This document shows positions 22,573-33,500 of a stretch of 64,000 nt of DNA, in pieces. Under the pieces are notes generated by a model. The model did no database searches. It worked only from the letters and a program-made list of their open reading frames with translations, and was not told the origin of the DNA. The DNA comes from Tethya wilhelma (lineage: Eukaryota > Porifera > Demospongiae > Tethyida > Tethyidae). Location: positions 1,748,519-1,812,518 of the forward strand of contig CAXIPT010000002.1 of assembly GCA_964030475.1 (NCBI GenBank), written 5' to 3'. The position numbers were made by a program, and so were the translations under genes. How positions within the stretch are numbered: the stretch's first letter is position 1; each line of letters starts with the position of its first letter.

Positions 22573-22895
22573 CTAGATAAGGAAAAGATGCCTCTTCAAA
22601 TAAACATTCAGCTCTGCATTTACAAAAGTATATATTTTGTCTTTAGCCACGCCCACAAGTGTTGTTTCATTTTCATTTTTGCTATTTATATCCAATACAA
22701 TAAAAATACGATGATTATTTAGTTTGGTCTTCCAGTCACCAAGTATAGTTAAAACATGAAGGGGTAAACTTTCCTTAACTTCCTTAAAATTTGGGCTTGC
22801 TGCAATATACGTAATTTTATCACTTAAGTTGATGTACATGCCAATTACACATCTCTTGTATGGCTGGCCATTATTACAAAATTCTTCATTTCCAT
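22573..22895 (-). CDS. Unrecognised minus-strand exon
   Basis: About 107 open codons of good protein character on the minus strand. It starts with a Cys-rich bit (CNGNEEFCNNG), then alternating hydrophobic/charged sequence with a LHVLTILGDWKTKL segment, an Ile-Val-Leu-Asp strand, and a final basic Leu/Phe-rich end before the stop. An in-frame ATG lies at about 22,839. I recognise no family. It lies just downstream of the recombinase-like ORF on the same strand and could belong to the same element. Confidence 0.3.
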
Positions 22896-22979
22896 TACAT
22901 TATGTTTTGTCCATTCTGAAAAACAGTCACCCACAACAAAGAAGCCTGCTTTGTATGATTGTTAACTAATATGTATAAT

Positions 22980-23600
22980 TCAATGGGATCTGTTGGCAGG
23001 CTTCCTTTTATCTTCCTTCCTTTTCCTTTCCTTTTCAGGTGCTTCAGGATCGAGGCTGGTTTCCTCCAGCAGCTTCCTTGCTTTTGCTCTCCTCTTCTGG
23101 TAGAGGGTACTGTTCCAGTCTCTGATGGTGTCTAGGATCTTGGTCGTCTGTTCATACGGCCAGTCCGGGAAGGCAATACGGGTGAACTTCACCGCGTAAC
23201 CGATGTTAGCCAGTTTGTTGGCCCTCCCGTCTGGCCCTATCTTGACGGTTTTGTCCAAATAGGACAAAATGGAGCTCCTGGACAAAACATGGGTGAAGTC
23301 GACCTTATTAGCGTCGCAAAAATAGAGAAATTTGTTGACATCCGCCACCATCGCCTTGGCCACCACTTCACTCTTATTCTTGCCGTCGAGGCTCTTCAGC
23401 CACTCTCTGAATTCCACCAGGGCCCGGTGGTTGATGGAGAAGGACCCCAGGTCCCTGGTGGATCCAGGCTTCAGCGACTTCATCTTGGCCTGGGCCACTC
23501 AATCTGGCTTGTATATGATCGACTCAAGCGTGACCTGACCCCTCACTTGGGGCCGATAGTCCTTTGTGACTACAACGGCATCCCTCAGTGCTTGAGCATG
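22980..23600 (-). pseudogene. Tyrosine-recombinase core-binding-like ORF with an internal stop
   Basis: Minus-strand frame of about 200 codons, interrupted by one TGA at 23,501-23,499 in a Lys-Pro-Asp-stop-Val-Ala context (likely once Trp). The body looks like the helical core-binding (SAM-like) domain that precedes tyrosine-recombinase catalytic domains: FREWLKSLDGKNKSE, a Phe-Leu-x-Phe-Cys helix, a Ser-Ser-Ile-Leu-Ser-Tyr-Leu helix, then a basic RRAKARK tail and a Lys/Glu-rich end before TGA. No Arg...His-x-x-Arg...Tyr catalytic part is visible. The region is clearly GC-richer than its surroundings, suggesting recent arrival. Crypton-like or DIRS-like origin is inference. Confidence 0.4.
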
Positions 23601-24831
23601 CTCCTAGGTCAGAGTGCTGAGTCTTCAGGTGATTTGATATCCTCGACAGTTCCATCAACTGTACCAGATCGCTTGGATGGGTAGAAAGAATTGAATTTCT
23701 GTCTTCCAGCCGAGGAAAGTGGATCATTTTCTTCGTGCACCACTGTTAGTGTCCAACAAAGACCATTTATAGTCTGGGTCATACCTCTCTGATGACAAGT
23801 ACTTGCACCATATGCAGGAGTCATTGCTGTATTACACACACACACAAACAATTTATCAAGTATGATACTAGTGTCCTAGGTATGATGTTATTCTAAGTAA
23901 TGCCCACTATTATGTATAATGTGAAAATTGGCCCAGCTTAGATGATTATTCCTTATCCAAGCAATAGTCAAGTGACCAAAAAGTTGAACAGGTCTCAGTT
24001 CTGAGGTAAGAGTAGGATATATGAAGCAGCTAGCTACATGTGTTTTATGAATAGGGATTAATGCTGAAATGAATATTCTTCTCAAGTTTTACTTCAATAG
24101 TATGTCATGGAAGAAGAACAAAACAAGACTTTGACACCATTTGGACAGTCACAGGCTATCAACACAAAAAAAGCTCTAAAATTAATCCCTGCTCGTGTAA
24201 CAAAAATCACATCATCATTCGAGCCAAACAAATAGCTAAAACAATAAAGGAAGACTTTTCTAACATTGATCACATGACCTAGATAAAGAACTTGAAGAAC
24301 TGGTAAAAACATGATAGGATAGATTCATAGTCTTCAAGACCAGTGCTAGGGACTACCAAAGCTACTCACATAATTGTCTCTCATCGCAATTTGATTTAAT
24401 TAATATGCAGGTATAAAACAAGTGCTCACATTTGATTGTTTTTTTGTGCATATATACGTAAAGGTATGAATATTTCAGGGACTAAGAACTGGGGGAAGCT
24501 TTGGATACCAAACTATGGTATTGTGAGCATTACACAATGAGATTGGTCATGGGAAGCTTCTATGCATTATCATTAGCACCATACAAATTGTACATGTACT
24601 CACCAGTGACAAGTGCTAGGAACTTCCAGTCACCACCAACATAGTAATTCACATGTACGGTACTTTGTATCATCTACTTGTACCTCATTTAAGCATTGTT
24701 TCTTCAATGATATCCAGCAATTACGCATGATTACTCACTTCCAAAATGTTCAATATGCCCGTGAGAACATGTCAGAATTCTGGCACACAATTGCGTAGTT
24801 ACTTACCTCTAAAGCCAACTTAAGACCATCG
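23601..24831. other. No gene recognised; one short open frame
   Basis: A plus-strand frame from an ATG at 24,108 to a TAG at about 24,237 encodes roughly 42 residues rich in Glu, Lys and Thr; it may be an exon piece. Nothing else stands out. Confidence 0.25.
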
Positions 24832-25813
24832 TAGGACTCTTGCTCTCTAAGCAAATGATTACCCTCATAGCTTTGTCTCCTCATCCAATTATGTATACAT
24901 GAAGTTAATCACTTGTAGATACACTTACCAATCTTTGTACCATTTCCAGACAGTTTGACTCATACAATTCACTTTGAACGGTGCATCTCCAGGAGTGGTG
25001 GCTTTCTAATGTTTAATTCTGCTACGAAGATGGCCCTTAAGTGGCTGCTGCACACCAACTACTCCATTTGGGGTCAACCGGATGTCCCACAGTTGGTTAA
25101 CTTGAGATATAGCTTTATATATACCATGGCATCTCTCTACAAAGCTTACCCAGTATTTGTCCTTAATGTACAGCATCATATATACTTCTTTCCTGATTTT
25201 TTTTGAGTATTCTAATCTAAACAACTTCCAATGGATGCAGATTATCACCTTTCAACCAAGAAAGTGATGCATTGCAAGACGAAACGTGTAGTTTCTTTAT
25301 CCGCCATAGGTGGCGATCACAATAGTTACCATCGATCATCTTTCCTTCGTTTACTGCTCTGCAGCTGGTTCACTTCCTTCAAAGCTGCTACCTCTTTCTT
25401 TAGTTTAGTGTTCTCTTTGATTGCCATGGAGTGAAGTTCATTGTTGGAATTTCTAACCTCCATGTACTTGCGTGTTCAATTCTTTACTTTTGCATGGATA
25501 TAATTGGCTCACCGTACCAGCTTCTTCCCTTGTATAGGGCATCTCAGGTCAGTTCGTAGAGGAAAGAGCTGAAGGTAGCAGAACATATTACAAAGTAATG
25601 AAGGCCAAACCTACTTTGAGATCAACACCGTTAGAAATGCTGATCCTGATGCAGCTAGGTTGTATAATATCTACACAAACACTATATTTTCATCAGTTAT
25701 CATTTTGCTAAATAAGATCAATACGCTTAAGACCTGTATGTATACATAGCTATAGCACACAAAAGTAGACTAACACTCAATACTTAACACCTATCAGCTC
25801 TAGAGTAGCCACT
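24832..25813 (-). repeat. Right arm of the ~1-kb inverted repeat
   Basis: Reverse-complement partner of 14,523-15,534. Its outer end is CAGCTCTAGAGTAGCCACT, which mirrors the left arm's outer start, so the outer borders coincide. The plus frame 24,955-25,206 here matches the left arm's minus frame with few changes. Confidence 0.8.
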
Positions 25814-26483
25814 GGCGCACATGGCAACATTTTCATTTTACCACTGTGCGCACATGGCAGCATTTAGTTTTAACCAGCACATGTTCTTACACTGTAAGGA
25901 AACTGAAAGAATTTGTAAAAGAGCGCCTAGCTAGCTCTTTCTGACTGCCAAACCACTGCCAATCATGATTGTCTCTATTGAGGTCATGGGAAATTTACAC
26001 ACATTATTACTGTTCTCTTGCGTATAATATTTATGCTTAAAACTTGCTAGGTAGATAGGTAGGCGAAATGTTACAAAATTAATCTCAGCAACATACTGGA
26101 TAGGTATTAGTTGAGTTTTGTTTAGCTTTTATAAGGTTGAGAGCTGAAAAAATAAATGACTACAGCAGTATGGACATGTCCTGTATAAGGTACATCTGCC
26201 CTGCTAAGGTTAATAATTGCTGGAGAAGTCCGTGTCTGAAAGTGGCAATCTCTTCTAAGTTGCTCTCTTCTTTTAAGGTAAAGTTAGATCTTGATTGTCG
26301 TGTTCTATACAAACCAATTGAGATTGCATTGTTGTAGCATTCAAACTGTAGATGCAAGGTGAATATTTATTGTTTCAATTAGATCATCAGCACAGTCACG
26401 TACAGGAATACATATGCACACAAATATTGCAGTCTGTGTAGTATACCCTCATGCTTAAGGCTGGTAGTCATACTAAGGCAATA
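25814..26483. other. No recognised feature
   Basis: A small tandem pair around 25,818-25,875 (CGCACATGGCA twice). Short frames without motif. Confidence 0.3.
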
Positions 26484-26593
26484 ATTAAGGCTATTAAATA
26501 TTCACCTATGTACTTTTTTTCGAAATACAGATAACTCTATACCTTGTTTCCATGGTAACTATAACCACACTGCCATGCCCATTGTGTCAATTT
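26484..26593 (+). repeat. Block shared with 16,860-16,973
   Basis: From TATTAAATATTCACCTATGTA to GCCCATTGTGTCAAT the sequence is almost identical to the block before the N at 16,974. Here it continues into TTTCTTTTTTTGTACAG, showing what may be missing at that N. Confidence 0.8.
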
Positions 26594-26780
26594 CTTTTTT
26601 TGTACAGAAGAACTTGCTGCTACGAAATATTGGTTTTTTTGACCCAGAAATTTGACTACCAGTTCATATTTTGCCACTTTACAAAATTCAGCTCAGAGCA
26701 TTTAATGCAAATGCTGTACAAAAATGGGCATTTTTGGTACTACTGTTATGAGTGTCAAATCATAACCGTTTGTGCCATAT

Positions 26781-26858
26781 GTAGCCTCGTTCCCAGGCTT
26801 TCCCCTTCTTTTTTTTTTTTTTTTTTTTTTTGCGTGGGGAAGGCCTGGTACCAAATAT
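26781..26858. repeat. Foldback around a long T tract
   Basis: CGTTCCCAGGCTTTCCCC on the left and GGGGAAGGCCTGG on the right form an imperfect inverted repeat around about 22 T residues; a small miniature element remnant. Confidence 0.5.
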
Positions 26859-27711
26859 CACGTGAATGACAAATAGCGATGACACATGGACAAGCAGGAA
26901 TTTATATTTCCCGCATTTTGACACAAAGAGCTGGCGCACAGATGCAGCCCACGCATTTGTGACTCAAAGGTGTGCCACCGTATTCTGACACTCACAGTCA
27001 TAGAGGACGAGAGAAAAAAAATCGCAATTTTAAGGGCTGTTTGTAGTTGTGGTGTACCGGTGCTATGACTGCGTACAGCGAATAAAAAGGTTATTATTTG
27101 GAGAGTTGACTGTACTTTAGGCAGCAGGCATATCCTGTTATCAATATGACTATTCCTATTCTATGTGTATAAAAATACATTGTTTGATCTTTATGCACAT
27201 TATATTTTTGCAATCAGATATGGGCCGGAAGGGAAGGGAAGAAAAGGGGGGAGGAAAGAGAAATTTTTTAGTTATACTTAAGCTTTTTCATTGAGTGCTT
27301 CTAAAGTTTTTTTTTTCAATATTGTAACAATTTGTATTTTCACTAATTTTGTTGATTATACAGTGTTATTGTAGCTATCACAAGTATGATGAATCGTTTA
27401 TACTTAGCAGCTGCCTTTGCTTAAGCCAGTCTTCTTCAGATAGAGTTGAAAATGCTTGTGGACAGCCCGTGTGGCATGGTGAGAACACTTGTATAAACTT
27501 TTCATGACGTAGGGGCAGTCTAGAGCTTCTTCCATCTCCACTCAGTTGTTCTCGATAATGTTGCTAAAGTAGTAGACACATCAACAGTCAGTTGTGAATC
27601 AGATATTGTGCTGGGACTGTAGACTAAGAGATTGCTGTAGAGGCTGCTGTCAAGTAAGAGACTGAATGCTGCTGAGTGAGAGACTATGAAGGAGGCTGCT
27701 GTGAAGTGAGA
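26859..27711. other. No recognised feature
   Basis: Purine-rich (GGAAGGGAAG) and T-rich tracts; a TGAGAGACT-type word recurs around 27,625-27,690. No gene identified. Confidence 0.3.
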
Positions 27712-30479
27712 CTAGGGTGGTGTGGAATGGAAGATTGATGGTTTGGTGGTGTATATTTTTTTCTGATGACTAATCTCCCAGTTACAGCTTAATAAACTGA
27801 TGTGGATCTGCTGGCAGTTGATAAGCAGTTGCATCAATTTGCAAAGGATCAGGCAGACGATTTGCGGAGCACGTTGGTGGGGCTGGTTGATTTTTTTCCT
27901 GAAGTAGAAGTTTACTTCTTGATGCATGGTGTCCTTAAACTATGTTTTGAGTGTGGTTTCATTGATAAAAAACAGGGCAATATCTTGGACAGTGCTATTA
28001 GGAATTCGGTTCTTAATCAAACTGTGTTCCATCACAGCGGTAGGACCCAGCACTTCTATCCCCCTGCTGAGTTGTAGGGTACTTTTTGATAGAAGAGAGC
28101 ACACCGCCTCAACAACCCTGCTCCTCTTCAGGGATTGTACTGGAAATCCAGCAAACAAGAAGCACCTAATTATAAACAATCAAAATTTGATGAAAGCAAA
28201 TCATACTTCATCATGTCTTTACACATACATGGATGCAAGTACATTCATACACATATAACCTTTCATGTAATCCACAGTAGGTAGACTTCTCTTTGATCTT
28301 CCAAATCAGCCTCTGATGCTTCTACAAGCTTATAGCTTGTATACAATGGGCTCCCTTTCATATTCATGTAGTTGTGAAGATAACTTGAGCAGTTGTTTTT
28401 TCTGGGCATTGGAAACTCCCAACTCCAACATGTATATAAATCAGATAACACATTAATACATTGATGGACATGGCACATTCAATGTACCTTGAGGGACACC
28501 AGTGCCCTGGTCAGGTTGTAAAAGGCCAGGTATTTCTGTACTGTCCTCCATACCACAAGTGTTATTGAATGCACCCAGAAAAGCTGACGCTCTTTCCTTG
28601 TTCTGTTTAGTGATGCTATCAATGGTCATCACTGGCTGAAGTACAGTGGATAAACCTACATGTGTGAAATAATTATGTTAACAGAGCAATTCTTTTACTA
28701 TCTTGTAACAGTTTGGTGGAAAGTGAAGTGCTCCCTCTAGCACATCTATGAGTTGGCAAGTGAACCAGTTGAGTGAAATACCGACTGAATCTTGCAGACA
28801 CTGAACATGGTGCTTCTGTTTGTTCCATATGGTTGTGATCTCTTTAGGTACACTGAGCACATCTGTTTCTGCACTTAACAGGTCTCTCTTTGTGAAACTT
28901 TTCTTGTCTCGGGACTTGACTGGGGATCTGCCGAGAGCCTTGTCTGGGGACTTAACTGGGAATCTGCCGAGAGCCTTGTCTTGGGATTTGATTGCAGAGG
29001 ACTCACCACGAGTCTTGTCTAGTTTGATAGCAGTTGGCGTTGGGTTTGAGGTTGAGCTACTCCACATCTTCAGAATCCCACTCAAAGATACAGTGGGAGA
29101 GATTTCGAAGAAATTCTCCGGAGTCGATGAGACTTACTTGTGACCCCTCTGCCTAGCCAAGTGCCAAGTATCCAGTTGAATGACCTCACTCAGAAAATAG
29201 CTCCTTTGGTAAAATTAAATTTAAGAATGAGAGTGTTGCTCTACATACATAAAACATGCACACACATATTATCATATTATAAGCAAAGTTTTGTCCGTGT
29301 GTGTGTGTGTGTGTGTGTGTAACGGAGGGTCACCGGAAGTGATGCGACCTCGAGTTAAAACGCTACTTTTTCTTTGGACTTTGAAAAATGCAAGCTATGA
29401 AAAGTGTGCCTAGAGAACTAGCCTAGATAGTACTAGCCTAGGATAGAATGGCAGGTGCTACAAGTATGGCTAACTTTTTTGAGATCACTGACAAGGCATA
29501 CCAGTGGCGTCTGGATCCGACGAACAAGCGTGAAAGAGAAGCCAATCTTTCACAAAAGAAGCGTAGTGAGGGGAGAACTTTCGCTTCTAGGAGTCTGCTT
29601 CTCTGTCGCTGTACACGAAACACAGCTAGCCCGATAACGAGTTTCTTTGCCAGCTGATTGCAAAAATGGCGGAAGTCGGAAAAGGGTCGTCTGTGACATC
29701 ACGTAGTCAGGTAAATTGCTGAGCTGGCCAAAGCAAAGTAGCACTAAGCCAGAGCACTGGCACAAAGCAGTGCATATACACATGCAGCATTGTTTCCCTT
29801 TGAGTTTCCAATTGCTTATGCCAGTATTGATGTGATTGTTGTGTGTTGCCAGGCTTCACCTGCAAAGGTTGTTAGCCAACTGACCATTGAAGAATATTTA
29901 TTATAATTATCATAGCTTTGCTCATCAATTTTATCTTACTATTGTTTGAGTTATAGTAACTGATCCTATAAACATACACAAACAAGGAGTAGGCGAGCAA
30001 AGCGAGCCCCACTCCTTGTATATATATATATACACATGCACATCATCATTTACATGTACCTATGTACAGGATCCTGGGTACAGGTTGTTCAGCTGTATGG
30101 TTCGTACCTGCTCTGCAATTTTCTTCAGTGAAGAAGAATTCTCTAAATTTGTCAGCAAGGACATGACAATTCACCTCTCTTGTTCCCAATGTAGGTTACC
30201 CAACTGGCAGCTTGTCCTACAACCTTCTTGGTCGAGTCAATTTTCAAAGTTGAAGTTACTTGAGCCATTAGCTCTGGGAGCCTCATCCAAACATCCTTGA
30301 GATTAGATACAGGAGGGGGGGGGGGTTCTTTGTGAGGCTAAACACAACTTCACCATTGTAGCCTGTCACTTACCTCAGGTCCTCAATGGCCCAGCCGATA
30401 CCCAACCTCTGTCCACAGGCTAACAACACCTTGCCCACCAAGCTGTCAGCCATAGTACTTCCATTGTTCACCAAGGAAA
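27712..30479 (-). CDS. Candidate multi-exon gene of unknown function (element within an intron)
   Basis: Several minus-strand blocks have coding character and canonical splice edges. They are 30,479-30,374 (acceptor CTAG, donor GGTAAGT), 30,295-30,108 (CAAG/GGTACG, with a probable one-base shift near 30,175), about 29,136-28,690, 28,655-28,488 (TAG/GGTACA), about 28,422-28,300 and about 28,139-27,940. The 29.1-kb block carries a direct peptide repeat (DKALGR, PVKS) in a Lys/Ser-rich, probably disordered stretch; others are helical. No family is recognised. Family D copy 2 (29,263-30,024) lies wholly between two blocks, as an intronic insertion would. Whether all blocks belong to one gene is inference; phases were not fully reconciled. 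Confidence 0.35.
29263..30024 (+). mobile_element. TA-flanked element with terminal hairpin, family D copy 2
   Basis: Same start (ATCATATTATAAGCAAAG), interior (CGGAGGGTCACCGGAAGTGA) and end (CACTCCTTGTATATATATA) as copy 1. An added (GT)n stretch near 29,298-29,320 and an altered hairpin arm (AGTAGGC against GCCCCACT) show decay. A 69-codon plus frame (29,448-29,657) is open here but broken in copy 1. The CRE-like TGACGTCA of copy 1 is TGACATCA here. Confidence 0.7.
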
Positions 30480-31475
30480 CTAGCACATTGAATATACAGG
30501 GAGAAATAGTGAATTTAGGTGACAGGTACGTAGTAGCTAATATCAAATTAGTTCTCACTGTGCCCACTCACCTTCTGGCACTTTATCCATTGATTAATGT
30601 ATTATAGATGGAATAATCGCTGATCTTTTAATCCACCCCAACTTGAAGTGAATCTAGTGACAAATTCACGAACAACCGATATCTAAACACTCCTGAAAAA
30701 CTAGCTAAACTATCTACACTGTCAAAAACAGCAACCATTGCTGAACTAAGTTGTGTGAGAAAATTACTGAACAGCATGGACCCAAATCTCGAATGAACCA
30801 AGATTCAGTAAAGAAAACATATGCTGAGGGATCATTTGCACTGTTGTTCTGGGATGCATGGCAAGTATGATGGCATCCTTTTATCATAAATGGGTGTTTG
30901 AATCTTAAACTCATGTCAAGTTCTACTTATGCTCTTAGGACATTTGGGTTTATTACTCTACCGTCAGAAAGGACGCTTAGAGACAACTATTAATTTTGAG
31001 AACAGACCAGGGTTTCTAGATGAAGTAAACTCGCAAAACCTTAGTGAAGCACGAAAGTATGTTGGAATTCTGGTAGATGAAATGAAAGTGAAGAGGATTA
31101 GTGTTTAATGAAAGCACCTATGGCCCACAAGCCTTAGCGCACTTGCATACAAAACTGAACATGCAAAACATTGTGTATAAAGAAGACAATGAGTACTGAG
31201 ACCCATGAAAATAAGTAAATTATAGACGTTGGCCAAGTCTATCCCATGGCATCTTTAAATCGCAAAATAATTTCCAAATGACCTGCAATGATGTCAGCTT
31301 ACTGAGCTGAAGTCCTAGTGAAACTGACTCTATTAAAGTTAGCTGGACAGAATACATGATTGGATGGTAAAACTTCTAACGATTGCACTTCACTGAAGAT
31401 ATGATGTAAAATAAGTATCTGCAGTGTAACTGGTTTTTCATTGGCAGGTCATAATAGCTTCTGACTGATTGAGCC
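30480..31475. other. No recognised feature
   Basis: Short frames only; no repeat partner or splice-bounded block seen. Confidence 0.3.
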
Positions 31476-31479
31476 TGTC

Positions 31480-31803
31480 AAGCACTGCACAAATGAACTT
31501 TACACATAAAAAACGATGCACATATAGCGAAGCTCATGAAATACTATTATGCATGATAGTTCTAACCTGGACAAGCAGTGTCACTGAAAAACACTACCTC
31601 TGCTCAGGTGTTTCTACACCACATGGAAAGCCAGAGTGCTCAGATATGTACAAAAGCCTCAAACTACAGTGTTTTGCAAGATTCTACACATCAAATTTCA
31701 AATGTAAGTACCTTCTATTTTGACTCTATAGAGCTGCCGTTCTTCGACACACACACACACAAAACGATTACCGTAATCCTCTACACACGCGCTGAGGCTT
31801 AAT
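31480..31803 (+). repeat. Repeat family C, copy 1
   Basis: Shares AAAAGCCTCAAA, TAGAGCTGCCGTTCTTC, ACACACAAAACGATTACCGT and a terminal GAGGCTTAATAA with 41,434-41,668. More distantly it shares these with 53,567-53,852. The overlapping open frames are therefore not genes. Confidence 0.65.
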
Positions 31804-32502
31804 AAGCATACTGGCCAGATAGTAGGATTTGAGATAACATAAATCAACAATTATTACAACTTGAACAGCTAGGATATCGAACACCCTTCAGTTGCTAAAC
31901 AAGCTAGTGCTTATATAAATAGTTTGTGGTCTGTTTTTGAGCCTATGCACATTTTAGGACAATTGAAGTGACTGGAGAAGAACTTTTTCCAACTTTTTTT
32001 ATGTGGGAAGGAATTTGTCACCTAGAAGCCAGTGGAATAATGGTTATTTATGTGATCACAGATGGTGCTAGAATTTTTTTCAGAATGCACCCTGATGTAA
32101 CAGCTCTGTGAAATTATAGCATACAACGCAAGAAATCCTTACTCAGCATTGTGATAGATGGATATACCTTTTTGCTGATCTGCCACACCTAGTTATAAAA
32201 ACTGTACGGTCCAAGACTAATGTGCATCTATAGGTAAATGGAAGTTACATTTTATGGAAGCATATTGAACACTTGTTATCAAAATTGTCTGCAATGAGTA
32301 TAGCTTCCAAAGGCCTCACCTTAGTACCTAAGTTAAAAAGAGAACACGTACAGTACACATTACAATACTTTAATGATAAGGAAATTGAAAGATTTGTTTG
32401 ATAAATTTTTTGTATCTGAACTAAGGACTTGGACCCTAATTAATTGTCCTTAATATGCATAATCAATGTATCTTAACAATTATGGTATCACCATGGTAAC
32501 TA
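31804..32502. other. No recognised feature
   Basis: AT-rich with no coding signature noted. Confidence 0.3.
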
Positions 32503-33236
32503 GGTTGACCTTTTATCATTAAGGTTGTCAATGAGGTACCCTGAAGGGGCGGAGCTGATTGCATTCCAGGCATGTGATTATGCCTCATGCACAGCGCTGT
32601 CAAAACTGTAGTGATGGCAAGAAGGCTGAGCAACCTGAGCAAACCCAAGCGTCCTAGAGGGTCTCCTACTGGATTGAGTCCCATGTAGAAGCAGAAAAGC
32701 CAAAGGACCGCCTTTGCTAGCAAGAGGAAGCTCCGTGTTCCTTGGGCTATCAAATATCGGAGTAAACTTCATGACGACCTTAGCGGGACAGCTACCACCT
32801 ACATGTTAGTACAGTTATATACACGAATAGTACTAAATACAATGATCATACTAGATTATGGATAAGTGCACACATACTATTTCACTTCACATTCACTTAC
32901 TTGTTCTTCTCGGGAATTCCTTCACAACTTCAGTAATGGTGTTCTCCCAAAAATCTACATTTTTGGTTGTTGGCCACGAGTCCTTTTCAAGCAAAACATT
33001 TCTCTTCCAAATTGGACCACGAGCCTGGAGTCTGAGTCAAAAAGGACAGCGGTCCTTTGGCTTTTCTGCTTCTACATGGGACTCAATCCAGTAGGAGACC
33101 CTCTAGGATGCTTGGGTTTGCTCAGGTTGCTCAGCCTTCTTGCCATCACTACAGCTCTGACAGCGCTGTGCACGCGGTATAATCACGTGCAATCAGCCCC
33201 GCCCCTTTAGGGTATTTCATTGACGATAAAAGGTCA
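32503..33236. mobile_element. Foldback element with ~200-bp inverted arms
   Basis: Arms 32,503 to about 32,715 and about 33,040-33,236 are reverse complements, from GGTTGACCTTTTATC at the outer edge through AAGAAGGCTGAGCAACC to AGAAAAGCCAAAGGACCG, with modest divergence. A loop of about 325 bp separates them. The frames 32,463-32,753 (minus) and 32,866-33,210 (plus) encode the same peptide only because the arms mirror each other. No transposase; non-autonomous. Confidence 0.8.
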
Positions 33237-33279
33237 ACCGTGTCCTACCTCTTCTGGTAACCAGCCATGACATTATCTT

Positions 33280-33500
33280 AACTTATTCATACATTTTTTT
33301 GGTCATGTGACAAACTATTTGTGAATAACTAGCATGTCATGAATAAATACTCAGGCAGCAATGTTTCCCAGTTGCTATGGCAACCAAACTTTTTCAACAA
33401 CATTGTCCCACTAGCATTCCACTTTGGCAGAAGTGTAACAACACGTTTTCATGGTGAGATACGAGGCCTATAGTAGGTGTGCATTAAATGGAAAGTATGT
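33280..33500 (+). repeat. Repeat family G, copy 3
   Basis: Contains GCTATGGCAACCAAACTTTT, CATGGTGAGATACGAGGCC and GGTGTGCATTAAATGGAAAG, in the order seen in the other copies. Confidence 0.55.

Noticed and set aside
29448..29657. 69-residue ORF inside element family D
   Set aside because: The other copy has frameshifts and stops in the same stretch, so there is no sign of a conserved protein.
31469..31802. Overlapping plus ORFs
   Set aside because: They coincide with repeat family C and are not conserved as frames in its other copies.
32463..33210. Two similar ~100-residue ORFs on opposite strands
   Set aside because: They are the two arms of a foldback repeat read in opposite directions; no splice context or family.
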